A stretch of 64,000 nt of DNA from Acidimicrobiia bacterium (lineage in GTDB: Bacteria > Actinomycetota > Acidimicrobiia > IMCC26256 > JAGNEX01): positions 186,001-250,000 of the forward strand of contig JACJWE010000003.1 in the NCBI GenBank assembly GCA_020637365.1, in the 5' to 3' direction. How positions within the stretch are numbered: the first letter of the stretch is position 1; the number at the start of each line of letters is the position of its first letter. Made by a program: the position numbers and the translations under genes. Of the stretch, positions 18,716 through 28,725 are shown piece by piece. A model generated the notes under the pieces. It did not search any database, was not told the DNA's origin, and saw only the letters and a program-made list of their open reading frames with translations.

Positions 18716-20308
18716 CTACCGATCCGCTGAGTGAGGCAGTTGTCCCGCGGCGGACCACTCGCTCAGCGCACGCGCCAACGTCCGCACACCAAAACCTGTC
18801 CCACCTGCGGAAAGATACCCGCTCGGCTTGTCGACGAAAGCGGGTCCAGCGATGTCGACATGGGTCCAGCAGTGGTCGCCGACGAAGGATGACAAAAACA
18901 GTCCAGCGGTGAGGGTGCCACCGTTGCGGTTGGTTCCGATGTTGCGGAGGTCGGCCACCGTCGAATCGAGCAAACTGCGGTACCGAGCTGGCAACGGAGC
19001 TGCCAGAAGGCTTCACCCGCTGCGTCCCCCGCTGCAATCAGATCGGCGGCAGCGGATTGTTTGACCTCCATCACACCAGCGATATCGGGTCCGAGCGCAA
19101 CGATGCAGGCCCCGGTCAAGGTCGCGAGGTCGATGATGAGGTCGGGTTCCCCCTCACTCGCGATCGTCAACGCGTCCGCGAGGATCAGCCTGCCCTCGGC
19201 ATCGGTGTTGAGCACTTCAACCGTTGCACCCGACCGGGTGCGTAGTACGTCTCCCGGACGGATCGCTCGGCCGCCGGGGAGGTTCTCAGCCATCGGGATA
19301 ACCCCCGTACCGACAGGTTTGGTGCGACGATCGGGACGATCGCGAGTGCCGCAATGACGGCCGCGGCGCCACCCATATCGCACTTCATCGTCATCATGCC
19401 TTCACCGGACTTGAGGGAGAGTCCACCGCTGTCGAAGGTCACTCCTTGCCGACCAAGGTGACCGAACCCACAGGATTTGGTGCCTCGTAGGACGCAATAA
19501 CGAGTCGTGGTGGACGGCTGGACCCCTGTCCGACGCCGAGGATGCCACCACAACGCTCGGACGCTAGTCGGTGCTCATCCCAGACCTCGACGGCCAAGCC
19601 GGCGGATTCCAACAGCTCGCGGGCTGCGTCCGCGAAGACCTCCGGCGGTAGCGACGCGCCATCGGCGTTCACCCAGTCCCGCGCTTGTATCGTCGCTTGA
19701 CACGCAGCGATTGCGTTGTCGACCGTCCACGAAGACCGGTCGCGGGGTGACTCCTCAGCGCCCCGGTCTGAGACGGGCGTCAGTACCTCGATGGAGGCCA
19801 GTTGGGGTGCAGGCTGAGTCGTCAGAGCGCCTTTGAACTCGACAAAGCGATATGAACCCAGCAGGGCGCCTTCGATCGAAGCCACCATCTCGTCCTCGGT
19901 GGATGCAATCGCCAGCGCTACCGATGTCCGCTGCTGGCAACGAGCGACCACCGTGGCCGCAGCTCGACGAAGCAGTTCCAGATCGTGTGGTCCACCAGCA
20001 GCATCCGCCTGGTCGCCGCCTGGCTGGTCGCCGCCTGGCCGGTCGATCTGCCCGACGTCTGATGCGGAGGTCGGCGCCCCTACCCCGACCAGACAGAGCA
20101 CAAGGCCATCGCCGATCCCATCGACAAAGCGGACCGCGCCTGGCTTGGGTTTCCATTCGACGTTGCTCACAAACTCCGTAGCCCGCTGTGCCCACCGTTC
20201 AGGGATCTGAGCGACCGGGCCCACGAGGGTACCGTCGGGCCCGACGGCGAGGGCCACGACCGGCGACTCCGCACGGGTCAGATCATCGATTTGGTTGACG
20301 GTAAGCAT
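18716..20308 (-). CDS. pepA: Leucyl aminopeptidase (M17), interrupted by three one-base frameshifts
   Basis: A cytosolic two-metal aminopeptidase. Start ATG 20308 has GAGGAG 8 bases upstream. The N-terminal macro-like domain reads intact to VTLVGK. Missing single bases then occur at three places: a G at 19444-19445 (before GVTFDSGGLSLK), a G in the run 19302-19306 (before VIPMAENLPGG) and a C at 18996-18997 (before ARYRSLLDSTVADL). Repairing them gives 531 residues with all metal-site motifs, including DSGG, KCDMGG and NTDAEGRL, and a normal end at 18716. Three slips within 450 bp, all in G/C runs, with every catalytic segment conserved, argue for sequencing error. If real, it is a pseudogene. 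Confidence 0.9.
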
Positions 20309-20877
20309 TCGGGTTGCTCCTCGGTCGAGCGTTGTGAATGCGCTGACACAAGGCCAAAGGGCGCATAGACAACACATGTCATGTTGCGTACCGGCAGGAC
20401 AGACCCGTCGAGGCCCGAACCCGGCTCAGGCGATCACCGTAGCGGTACGCGCAGAGTGCAGACACACATCTGTGGCCTCGCCGGTGCACCGCACGGCACT
20501 TCACGACCTCAGCGGCGCACCGCACCAGCGGGCCCGACCATGAGGTTCACCGCATGGGGAGGCACCTGTCGGAGCTTCGGCCGCGTTGCTCCCCCACTTC
20601 TCGGCCGCGTTGCTGTCCGACTTCTCGACCGCGTCGCTCTCCCACTCGTCGGCCGCGTCGCTGCGTCGGGCGGTAGCCCTGACACACTCACTTGAGGGAT
20701 CGGATCTGGCAGGTACGGGTGGTCTGCTGTCCAGAATGGGTTCAGCAACCCAAAGGGCCGTACCATTGGGGTTTCCAGCCTTGACTGACGCCCGCCACGC
20801 CTGCGACGAAGCGACGTCCCCGGGAAGATATTGGTCGGTATGGCCAACCGGTTCGGTGTGAGTGACGAGGGCACGGG
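20309..20877. other. Divergent gap of 569 bp; contains a tandem repeat, no gene recognised
   Basis: Separates pepA (minus) from the glycosyltransferase gene (plus). It holds the 24-bp repeat array at 20577-20672 and presumably both promoters. Frames on both strands cross it, but their translations are Arg/Pro-rich and repeat-driven, and the longest minus-strand one runs into the glycosyltransferase start, so I do not call them. Confidence 0.5.
20577..20672 (+). repeat. 24-bp tandem repeat, four copies
   Basis: Unit TCGGCCGCGTTGCTCCCCCA plus four bases (phase chosen at 20577). Copies at 20577, 20601, 20625 and 20649; the second and third differ from the first at a few positions, and the fourth keeps only its first half well. 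The length is a multiple of three, but no convincing gene contains it. Confidence 0.75.
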
Positions 20878-23766
20878 ATGAGCCCGTACGAGGAGTTCCG
20901 CTTGAACGCATGCACGATCGTTGCTCGTAACTATTTGGCCCATGCGCGGGTGCTCGCTCATTCATTCATGCAGCATCACCCAGAAGGGACCTTCTGGAGC
21001 CTGGTGCTCGACCCCGACGACGAACTACGCAACCGGTGGGAGCCATTCGTTCTGATCGAGCCGGACGACATCGGCATCGCCCCCGATGAACTGCGCGTGA
21101 TGCGGACCATCTATGACGTGATGGAACTCGCGACAGCGGTCAAGCCGTGGCTGCTCGAACGCCTCCTCCAGGAGGGCGACGCGATCTCCTATATCGATCC
21201 CGACATACAGGTGTTCGCACCCCTCGACGAACTCGACACCTATGCGGTCGAGACGGGCATCGTGCTCACCCCCCACTGCGTCAGACCGATGCCACGCGAC
21301 GGTTTGCAACCCGATGAAACCGACATCATGTTCTCTGGGATCTACAACCTGGGATACTGCACCGTCGGACAAAAGGGCCTCGACATGCTGCACTTTTGGC
21401 AGCAACGCCTCGCCCGAGAATGCATCGTCGACCTGCCCCGCGCTCGCTTTGTGGACCAGCGCTGGATGGACTGGGTGCCAGGCATTTGGCCCACCCATAT
21501 CGTCCATGATCCCCAATACAACGTCGCCTACTGGAACGCCGATGGACGCGCCGTCGATTGGCACCTCGACCGCTACACCGTCGACGGCGATCCTCTGAAG
21601 TTTTTTCATTTCTCGGGTTACTCACCCGACCGGCCGGGCGTCTACTCCAAGCACTCAGGGACCCGCCCCCGTGTGCGTTTCGACGACAACCCGGGGATCG
21701 CTCGCCTCTGCCATGAATACGGTCAACTGCTGTTGGAGAACGGTTACGACACGGTCAAGGCCTACGCCTACCCGTACAACACCTCGGCATCCGGCCTGAC
21801 GATCGACCGCCCCGCACGTCGCGCCTATCTCGCCGCCGCGACGGGGCGTGAAGATCACGGTCTGGGGCTGCCCGATCCGTGGGACGATCACGATCCCGAG
21901 GCATTCGTCTCCTTCTTGAACGAAGAAGAACCGGGCGCTCCCGTGCCCGAACTCACGCGATATCTGGCTTCGCTCTACCGGACTCGGCCCGATATCGAAG
22001 CCCACATTCCCTATGGGCTGAGCGGCGGAGTCTCGGACTTCTTGCGGTGGGTCACCGTCGACGGGCCGCAAGGAGCTGCCGTCCCACCCGTGCTCATGCC
22101 AGCGTTGAGCCCTCATTCGGTCCCGACCTACGCCCCAGAAGTACTCAAACCGGGCGTCAACTTCACCGGATACGTGCTCGCCGAAAGCGGCACAGGAGAA
22201 CACGCTCGCCTGCTGATCAAGGCCTTACGCACCACCGATACGGCCTATTCGGTGCTGCCTTACCGCAAGATTTTGAGTCGTCAGCAGGTACCGCTCACCG
22301 ATCGCGGTCACAAGGAGCCGATCTTCGACATCAACCTGATCTCGGTGAACGCCGACCAGACACCCTCGTTCTTTGCAGATGTCCCACCCGGGTTGACCAA
22401 GGATCACTACAACATCGGATTCTGGGCGTGGGAAGTCGACGAGTTCCCCGACGACATGGCACATGCCGCCGACCTCCTCGACGAGGTGTGGGCCAACTCA
22501 ACCTTCTCCGCCAAAGCGATCGCCGACAAGGTCAAGGTGCCTGTTTTCGCCCTGCCGCTGCCTATCGAAACGCCCGAAGCGCCCGCCTTCACCCGTGACC
22601 AGGTCGGCTTCGGGGATGAGTTCACCGTGTTGTTCTGTTTTGACTACTACTCGGTATTCGAGCGCAAGAACCCCATTGGGCTGGTCCAAGCGTTTGTTGC
22701 AGCGTTTCCCGAAGCTAACGGTGCCGCAAAACTCGTCATCAAGACCATCAACTCAGACATCGACCCTGCGAATCACGCCCGGCTGCTGGCCGCGTGTGCC
22801 GGTCGGGATGACATTGAGATCCGCGACGGCTATGTCGACCACGCCTTCCAACAGGCGTTGATCGCGCACTGCGACTGTTACGTGTCGCTGCACAGAGCTG
22901 AAGGGTTTGGCCTGACCCTCGCCGAGGCGATGGCCCGTGCGGTCCCGGTGATCGCGACCGGGTATTCGGGCAACCTCGATTTCATGGACGACGCCAATAG
23001 CCTGCTCGTGCCCTACACGCTCGTGCCCGTGCCCTTCGGTGCTGGCCCCTACCCCATCACCGCCGACTGGGCCGAGCCCGACGTCGCCGTGGCCGGAGCG
23101 CTCATCAGGCGCGTCTTCGACGAACCGCAACGGGCCAAGGATCGGGCAACGACGGCGCGGGCTCAGATCCTGGCAGAACACGGCATACCCCGCGCGCGCG
23201 GCTTTATGTCGCGCCGACTGAGAGAGATTCGCAACATTATGAACAACGCTTCAGGAGCTTCATCGCCCCAGCCTCCAGTGCCTGCGGTTAAGACAGCCGG
23301 GGAGTTCATCGCCGAGGCTGGGGCTCTGATCAGCCGCGGTCCCGGCGGCGATGGCGACGCCCGCTTCGGTCAGGTCGGCACCGTGATGAAGTCGGTATCT
23401 GGTCGCACGATCCTCCATGAACGCCACCATCAAAACGATGTCGACATGATGCTCGCCCAAGCCGTCCTCGCCAACGAACGTCACGTCGCGGAGGTCAAGG
23501 GTGATATTTCGCGTCTCGAAGACCGCATCGAGCACTTGACCGACTGGATTCGTACCCTTCACGCCCGCCTCGACGACGCCGCCGGGCGCAGCGACCTGCC
23601 GACGCGCCTCGACGAGATCGAACGCTCCGCCGCCATGCAGCAGCAGTGGTTGAGGGCGACCGAACAAGATCTCGGCGCCGCCGTCCGCCAAGTCCGAGAC
23701 CGGGTTGACTCGTTGAGCGACCAACAGATCCACATACTCGGTCAACTCGTCAAAAACGACGAATAG
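20878..23766 (+). CDS. Two-module glycosyltransferase with C-terminal coiled coil
   Basis: A 962-residue protein with no signal peptide or membrane span. Residues 1-330 look like a GT-A fold: an N-terminal beta strand (NACTIVARNYLAHARVLAHS), a D-P-D site in YIDPDIQVF and a late HFSGY. Residues 410-790 look like a GT-B (GT4-type) domain, with VNADQTP, NIGFWAWEVDEFP, CFDYYSVFERKNP and the donor-site EGFGLTLAEAMA. From about 860 to the end it is heptad-like (SRLEDRIEHLTDWIRTLHAR). It probably adds two sugars to one glycan. The start is ATG 20878 behind GAGGG. No other glycan gene adjoins it, so the product is unknown. Confidence 0.85.
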   Translation: MSPYEEFRLNACTIVARNYLAHARVLAHSFMQHHPEGTFWSLVLDPDDELRNRWEPFVLIEPDDIGIAPDELRVMRTIYDVMELATAVKPWLLERLLQEGDAISYIDPDIQVFAPLDELDTYAVETGIVLTPHCVRPMPRDGLQPDETDIMFSGIYNLGYCTVGQKGLDMLHFWQQRLARECIVDLPRARFVDQRWMDWVPGIWPTHIVHDPQYNVAYWNADGRAVDWHLDRYTVDGDPLKFFHFSGYSPDRPGVYSKHSGTRPRVRFDDNPGIARLCHEYGQLLLENGYDTVKAYAYPYNTSASGLTIDRPARRAYLAAATGREDHGLGLPDPWDDHDPEAFVSFLNEEEPGAPVPELTRYLASLYRTRPDIEAHIPYGLSGGVSDFLRWVTVDGPQGAAVPPVLMPALSPHSVPTYAPEVLKPGVNFTGYVLAESGTGEHARLLIKALRTTDTAYSVLPYRKILSRQQVPLTDRGHKEPIFDINLISVNADQTPSFFADVPPGLTKDHYNIGFWAWEVDEFPDDMAHAADLLDEVWANSTFSAKAIADKVKVPVFALPLPIETPEAPAFTRDQVGFGDEFTVLFCFDYYSVFERKNPIGLVQAFVAAFPEANGAAKLVIKTINSDIDPANHARLLAACAGRDDIEIRDGYVDHAFQQALIAHCDCYVSLHRAEGFGLTLAEAMARAVPVIATGYSGNLDFMDDANSLLVPYTLVPVPFGAGPYPITADWAEPDVAVAGALIRRVFDEPQRAKDRATTARAQILAEHGIPRARGFMSRRLREIRNIMNNASGASSPQPPVPAVKTAGEFIAEAGALISRGPGGDGDARFGQVGTVMKSVSGRTILHERHHQNDVDMMLAQAVLANERHVAEVKGDISRLEDRIEHLTDWIRTLHARLDDAAGRSDLPTRLDEIERSAAMQQQWLRATEQDLGAAVRQVRDRVDSLSDQQIHILGQLVKNDE

Positions 23767-23979
23767 GCAATAACGGGCGGTCGATTTACCGAAAAGACAT
23801 TTCGTCGCAAAGGCAAATCAGGCTCCTCCGACATTGCTATCCTCCGGGTATCTCGCCACAGCACCGGCGTTGGACAGGTCTCAAGCGACTGCGACATCCC
23901 GAGATGCCACTCGCGTGAATATTCCTCGCGGCCTCTCCCAATGCTGGTGCAGCGGCACCACGCGCCAGGGGGATCTGAC

Positions 23980-24915
23980 ATGAAGCGATTGATCGTTGTG
24001 TTGGTGGTGGCACTCGCCGCCCTATCAGCATGCGGGTCGGACAGCGAGAATGCTTCGGGCGATACCGACACCACGGTATCGGGCGACTCCAAAGCGTCTG
24101 ACGCTCCTGAAACCACCGACGCAGCTTCCAAAGACAAGGCCGATGCCAACGTCGACAGCGACACCACATCGACTGACGCCGACCCAGACGATGCCGACCC
24201 AGACGAAGAGGGCGACGCCGATACCGATGGCAACGAGAAGAAATCGGGTACCGACCGAGACGCTCCGTCGGCCGACGAACTCGCGGGATTCGACGACATC
24301 GAAACGTGCGCAGGAATGGCGGATTACCTGGTCACCATGGTGGCTGACAACATCGATCGACTGAACAAAATCAACCTCGAAGAAGCCGAAGACCTCAGCG
24401 AAGAGGAACTTATCGGAACGCTCGGCCAATTCGACGATACCGGTTTCGATCAGCGCACCGTGAGGCTCCGCTGCGATCAGGCCGAGTTGACCGCAAGGGT
24501 GTGCGACGGATTCGCCGACCTCGATGCCCAGACCCGTACCGCCGAGCTCATGCTGGAGTCGCTCGAAGACTCGACATGCACCGCGGGTGGGAGTGTGGAT
24601 GATGTGGGTGATGACGTGTCCATTGCGGCCCCCGAAGATGTCGAAACCAGCAGTGAATTCTGCGACATCGTGGAGTCCTATGACGCCGATTTGGACAGCA
24701 GCGATCCGCAGGAGGTTGCGATCGCCTACAGAGATATCGCTGAACTGGCACCATCGGAGGCCTACACCCAGTTTGACATCGTCGCATCGGCCGCTGAAGC
24801 GGTCGCCGACGGGGCGTCCGAGCCACCTGCTGGCATCACCGAACAAATGTTCCAAGACGCTCTGGATTACATCGCCACCGTCATCGAGACCAACTGCAAC
24901 GTCGACATGACCTAG
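23980..24915 (+). CDS. Putative lipoprotein with acidic linker
   Basis: A 311-residue exported lipoprotein of unknown function. The signal peptide MKRLIVVLVVALAALSACGS contains the lipobox LSAC, so Cys18 should be lipidated. A low-complexity linker rich in Asp, Thr and Ser follows to about residue 95; it is highly acidic (PDDADPDEEGDADTDG). The rest is a predicted helical domain with cysteines spaced in two repeats that look alike (the segment after FDDIETCAGM and the one after SSEFCDIVESY), suggesting an internal duplication with disulfides. ATG 23980 follows GGGGGAT. It is on the same strand as the glycosyltransferase (213 bp gap) and metH. Confidence 0.75.
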   Translation: MKRLIVVLVVALAALSACGSDSENASGDTDTTVSGDSKASDAPETTDAASKDKADANVDSDTTSTDADPDDADPDEEGDADTDGNEKKSGTDRDAPSADELAGFDDIETCAGMADYLVTMVADNIDRLNKINLEEAEDLSEEELIGTLGQFDDTGFDQRTVRLRCDQAELTARVCDGFADLDAQTRTAELMLESLEDSTCTAGGSVDDVGDDVSIAAPEDVETSSEFCDIVESYDADLDSSDPQEVAIAYRDIAELAPSEAYTQFDIVASAAEAVADGASEPPAGITEQMFQDALDYIATVIETNCNVDMT

Positions 24916-25018
24916 GCGGCGTTGGACACTCACACGTCGGTGTGCGGATCGGCAGCTTGTACAGCACCGAAAAACCTGCTTCACGGCGCGGGTGGGTAAA
25001 GCCGTAGGCTGTCCTTCG

Positions 25019-28000
25019 ATGAGCGACTTTCTTGATGCCCTCAGCCGCCGCGTGTTGATCTTTGACGGCGCGGCGGGAACCAATCTTCAGAATGAACATC
25101 TCACGGCGGACGATTTCGGCGGGCCCGATCTCGAGGGCTGCAACGAGATTTTGGTCGAGACGAGACCAGACGTCATCGCAGGGCTGCACCGGTCCTTCTT
25201 CGAAGTTGGTTGCGACGCCGTTGAGACGAACACCTTCGGCAGTTTCGCAAGCGTGTTGGCCGAATACGACATTGCCGACAAGGCCTATGACCTGTCGGCG
25301 ACGGCCGCGCAGCTCGCCCGAGGTGTCGCCGACGAGTTTGCGACTCCCGACCGCAGCCGTTACGTCATCGGCTCAATCGGTCCGGGCACGAAGATGCCAT
25401 CGCTCGGACATACGACCTTCGCAGCGCTCCGAGACGACTACACCACCCAGATCCGCGGCCTCCTGGACGGCGGTGTCGACGTGTTGTTGGTCGAAACGGT
25501 GTACGACCTGCTCCAAGCTAAGGCCGCATTAATCGGTGCGCGCCGGGCGATAAAGGACACCGGCCGCGACGTTCCGCTGATGGTGCAGGTCACGATCGAG
25601 ACAACGGGGCGCATGTTGATGGGCACCGAGATCGGCGCTGCGCTGACCGCCCTCGAACCAATGAGACCCGACGTCATTGGCATGAACTGTGCAACGGGCC
25701 CCGACGAGATGGCCGAACATCTCCGACATCTATCCCAACATGCACGGACGTTCTTGTCCGCCCTACCCAATGCAGGGATGCCGTCAATCGTCGATGGACA
25801 CACCCATTACGATCTGACACCTGAGGGACTCGCCGACGCACATGAGCGCTTCGTCAGCGACTTCGGCCTCAACATCGTCGGCGGGTGCTGCGGCACGACG
25901 CCCGCCCATCTCAAGGCTGTTGTCGACCGCATTGGCGTGCGCCCACCCACGCAGCGATCGCCCGAACATGAGCCGTCGGTCGCGTCGATCTACTCACCGG
26001 TGACCCTGCATCAAGACACCAGTATTTTGGTGATCGGCGAACGCTCCAACACCAATGGATCACGTGACTTTCGCGAGGCTTTGCTTGCCGACGACCTCGA
26101 CACGTGCCTGCAGATCGCCAAGGATCAGGTGAAGGAATCAGCGCACGTGTTGGATGTCTGCGTCGACTATGTCGGGCGCGACGGCACGGTCGATATGGCC
26201 AATATCGTCGAACGCTTCGCCACCCAGATCCCGATTCCGTTGGTGCTCGACTCGACCGAACCCGAGGTGATGGAAGCCGGACTGCACCTGATCGGTGGTC
26301 GACCGATCCTCAACTCGGCCAACTTGGAAGAGGGCCAAGAGCCCGGAACCCGTTTCGATCGTGTCATGAGCCTCGCTGCCGAATACGGCACGGCGGTCAT
26401 CTGCTTGGCCATCGACGAGGAGGGCCAGGCCCGCGACGTCGACTGGAAGCTTCGCACGTGCAAGCGAATGTACGACCTGGCCCAAGAACGCTACGGCCTC
26501 GAACCGGGCGACCTGATTTTCGACGCACTCACCTTCCCGTTGGGGGCTGGTACAGAAGACCTTCGGGGCGACGCTTTGGCGACGATCGAAGCGATCAAGC
26601 GCATCAAGACAGAACTGCCGGGGAGCTTTACGACCCTCGGCGTTTCCAATGTCAGCTTCGGATTGAAGCCTGCAGCCCGCACCGTGTTGAACAGCGTGTT
26701 TTTGCACGAATGCATCAAGGCCGGACTCGATTCGGCAATCGTTCATGCCGGACGTGTGTTACCTACTCACAAGATCCCCGAGGATCAGCTCAAGGTGTGC
26801 CTCGATCTGATCTATGACCGTCGCGAGCCTGGCTACGACCCGCTGACGACGTTGCTCGAGCTGTTCGATGATGTCGACCTGACCGACGCCGTCAAAGAAG
26901 ACCGGACCGATTGGACGGTTGAACAGCGGCTGGAAGCACGAATTGTCGACGGGGACCGCGACGGCATTGAAGACGACCTCGACCTAGCGCTCAACGATCA
27001 CGACGCCCTGTCGATCATCAACGACATTCTGCTCGCTGGGATGAAGACCGTCGGGGTGCTGTTCGCGTCGGGCGATATGCAGCTGCCGTTCGTTCTCCAA
27101 TCTGCCGAGACGATGAAGACCGCCGTAGGCCATCTCGAACCTCATATGGAGCAAAGCGCTGCAGGAGGTAAAGGCGTCGTCGTCTTGGGCACGGTGAAGG
27201 GCGATGTTCACGACATCGGCAAGAACCTGGTCGACATCATTTTGACCAACAACGGCTATACGGTTCACAACCTCGGCATCAAGGTGCCGGTCAACGAGTT
27301 CATCGCCAAGACCAAAGAGTTCGATGCCGATGCTGTGGGCATGTCGGGCCTGTTGGTGAAATCGACCCTGATCATGCGCGACAACCTCGAAGAATTCAAC
27401 CGACAAGGTATGAGTGGGGTCTCGGTGTTACTGGGCGGCGCAGCGCTCAACAGGACCTATGTCGAAGTGGACATGCGCAAGATCTATGAGGGGCGTGTGT
27501 TCTACGGCAAGGACGCTTTTGAGGGCCTGTCAGTCATGGAGACGCTGCGGACAGGCGATTTCGATGCCGACTACGGGCGGGCGTTGGGCGGGCGAAAACT
27601 GCCAGAGCGCAAGTCTGCACGGCCCGAAGCGACCGAGACGGTTGAGGTGCCTGCGCGTTCGGATGTTTCGGCGACCAACGAAGTATTTGTACCCCCCTTC
27701 TTGGGGTCGCGGATCGTCAAAGGAATTGCACTCGACGAGATCGCTGCGTATATCAACGAGACGGCGTTGTTCCGAAACCAGTGGCAGTACCGACCCGAGG
27801 GCGGTGAAACGGACGCCCAGTTCAAGGACAGAATCCGCCCCACGCTGCGCGATGTGCTCGGTGAGGCTCAGCGCGAGCACGTGTTGGTGCCAGCGGTGGC
27901 TTACGGATATTTCCCAGCCAACGCGGATGGTGATGATCTGGTGATCTGGTCCGATGACGACCGGCGGACGGAGCGACTTCGCTTTAGCTTTCCCCGCCAG

Positions 28001-28468
28001 CAGAAGGGTCGCTTTTTGTGTATCTCGGACTTCTTCCGGTCCGTCGATTCGGGTGACGCCGACTACGCGGCGTTCCATGTCGTCACACAGGGCCAGAACA
28101 TCACACCCTATGAGCAGGCTCTCTTTGCAGGTGACGAGTATGCCCGGTACCTCCTGTTTCACGGTGTGGGCGTGGAGATGGCCGAGGCGTTGGCGGAGTA
28201 TTGGCACCGCCGTATTCGAGAAGAATGGGGATTCGCGCACGAGGATGGCCCGTCGCTGGCCGGTCTCTTTCGACAGCAGTACCGAGGCGGCCGCTACTCG
28301 TGGGGATATCCGGCATGCCCAGACCTGGACGATCAGGTCAAGGTCGCCGAGCTCCTCGATGTCGAACGGATTGGGGTGAAGGTCTCAGAAGAGTTCGAGC
28401 TGCACCCTGAACAGTCGACGAGCGCGCTGATCTGCCATCACCCCGAGGCCAAATACTTCATCGCGTAA
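25019..28468 (+). CDS. metH: Cobalamin-dependent methionine synthase MetH
   Basis: Transfers a methyl group from methyltetrahydrofolate to homocysteine via methylcobalamin. All four modules are present in 1149 residues. The homocysteine domain (1-310) has zinc cysteines in GMNCATGP and GGCCGTTPAH. The folate domain (about 330-610) has GERSNTNGSRDF. The cobalamin cap and Rossmann domain (about 640-860) has GDVHDIGKN with the ligand His near residue 731. The SAM-binding reactivation domain (about 920-1149) ends SWGYPACPDL...HHPEAKYFIA. ATG 25019 (MSDFLDAL) is preferred to 24992. The 103 bp upstream shows no cobalamin riboswitch features that I recognise. The gene is intact. Confidence 0.96.
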   Translation: MSDFLDALSRRVLIFDGAAGTNLQNEHLTADDFGGPDLEGCNEILVETRPDVIAGLHRSFFEVGCDAVETNTFGSFASVLAEYDIADKAYDLSATAAQLARGVADEFATPDRSRYVIGSIGPGTKMPSLGHTTFAALRDDYTTQIRGLLDGGVDVLLVETVYDLLQAKAALIGARRAIKDTGRDVPLMVQVTIETTGRMLMGTEIGAALTALEPMRPDVIGMNCATGPDEMAEHLRHLSQHARTFLSALPNAGMPSIVDGHTHYDLTPEGLADAHERFVSDFGLNIVGGCCGTTPAHLKAVVDRIGVRPPTQRSPEHEPSVASIYSPVTLHQDTSILVIGERSNTNGSRDFREALLADDLDTCLQIAKDQVKESAHVLDVCVDYVGRDGTVDMANIVERFATQIPIPLVLDSTEPEVMEAGLHLIGGRPILNSANLEEGQEPGTRFDRVMSLAAEYGTAVICLAIDEEGQARDVDWKLRTCKRMYDLAQERYGLEPGDLIFDALTFPLGAGTEDLRGDALATIEAIKRIKTELPGSFTTLGVSNVSFGLKPAARTVLNSVFLHECIKAGLDSAIVHAGRVLPTHKIPEDQLKVCLDLIYDRREPGYDPLTTLLELFDDVDLTDAVKEDRTDWTVEQRLEARIVDGDRDGIEDDLDLALNDHDALSIINDILLAGMKTVGVLFASGDMQLPFVLQSAETMKTAVGHLEPHMEQSAAGGKGVVVLGTVKGDVHDIGKNLVDIILTNNGYTVHNLGIKVPVNEFIAKTKEFDADAVGMSGLLVKSTLIMRDNLEEFNRQGMSGVSVLLGGAALNRTYVEVDMRKIYEGRVFYGKDAFEGLSVMETLRTGDFDADYGRALGGRKLPERKSARPEATETVEVPARSDVSATNEVFVPPFLGSRIVKGIALDEIAAYINETALFRNQWQYRPEGGETDAQFKDRIRPTLRDVLGEAQREHVLVPAVAYGYFPANADGDDLVIWSDDDRRTERLRFSFPRQQKGRFLCISDFFRSVDSGDADYAAFHVVTQGQNITPYEQALFAGDEYARYLLFHGVGVEMAEALAEYWHRRIREEWGFAHEDGPSLAGLFRQQYRGGRYSWGYPACPDLDDQVKVAELLDVERIGVKVSEEFELHPEQSTSALICHHPEAKYFIA

Positions 28469-28574
28469 CCACCGATCTGGATCCGATCCGCGATCCGACC
28501 GCTGACGCCGTCGTCCTCTGCCTCGTCGCACGCTTGCCCGCCCGAAGGCCCCGGGGTGCCATTCATCGATCGAT

Positions 28575-28663
28575 CGCCGTGCGCTGACGACACGATCGCC
28601 ATGTGCTCTCAACACGGTTTCCATGTGCTGACGACGCAGTCGCCGTGTGATTGTCACACCGGT
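28575..28663 (+). repeat. Degenerate 22-bp tandem repeat, four copies
   Basis: Copies at 28575-28596, 28597-28618, 28619-28640 and 28641-28663 (last one 23 bp). Their common core is (C/T)(G/T)CC(A/G)TGTGCT followed by GACGACAC or a variant. The array lies between metH and the DinB-family gene, ending about 60 bases before the latter's start, so it may be a set of regulator-binding sites. Confidence 0.6.
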
Positions 28664-28725
28664 TTCCTAAAGTGTCGACGCGCCTCCGAATGCGGGGCGA
28701 CTCAGCTTGGCCCAAGGAGCCGGTA

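Noticed and set aside
20501..20965. Minus-strand frame across the 24-bp repeats
   Set aside because: Runs into the glycosyltransferase start and owes its openness to the repeats; no ribosome site supports it.
24916..25018. Possible cobalamin riboswitch before metH
   Set aside because: The gap is only 103 bp and shows no B12-box-like conserved core that I recognise.
24025..25083. 352-codon minus-strand frame that looks membrane-like at its end
   Set aside because: The Val/Gly-rich hydrophobic end is the antisense of the Asp/Thr-rich linker of the lipoprotein (GAC read as GTC).
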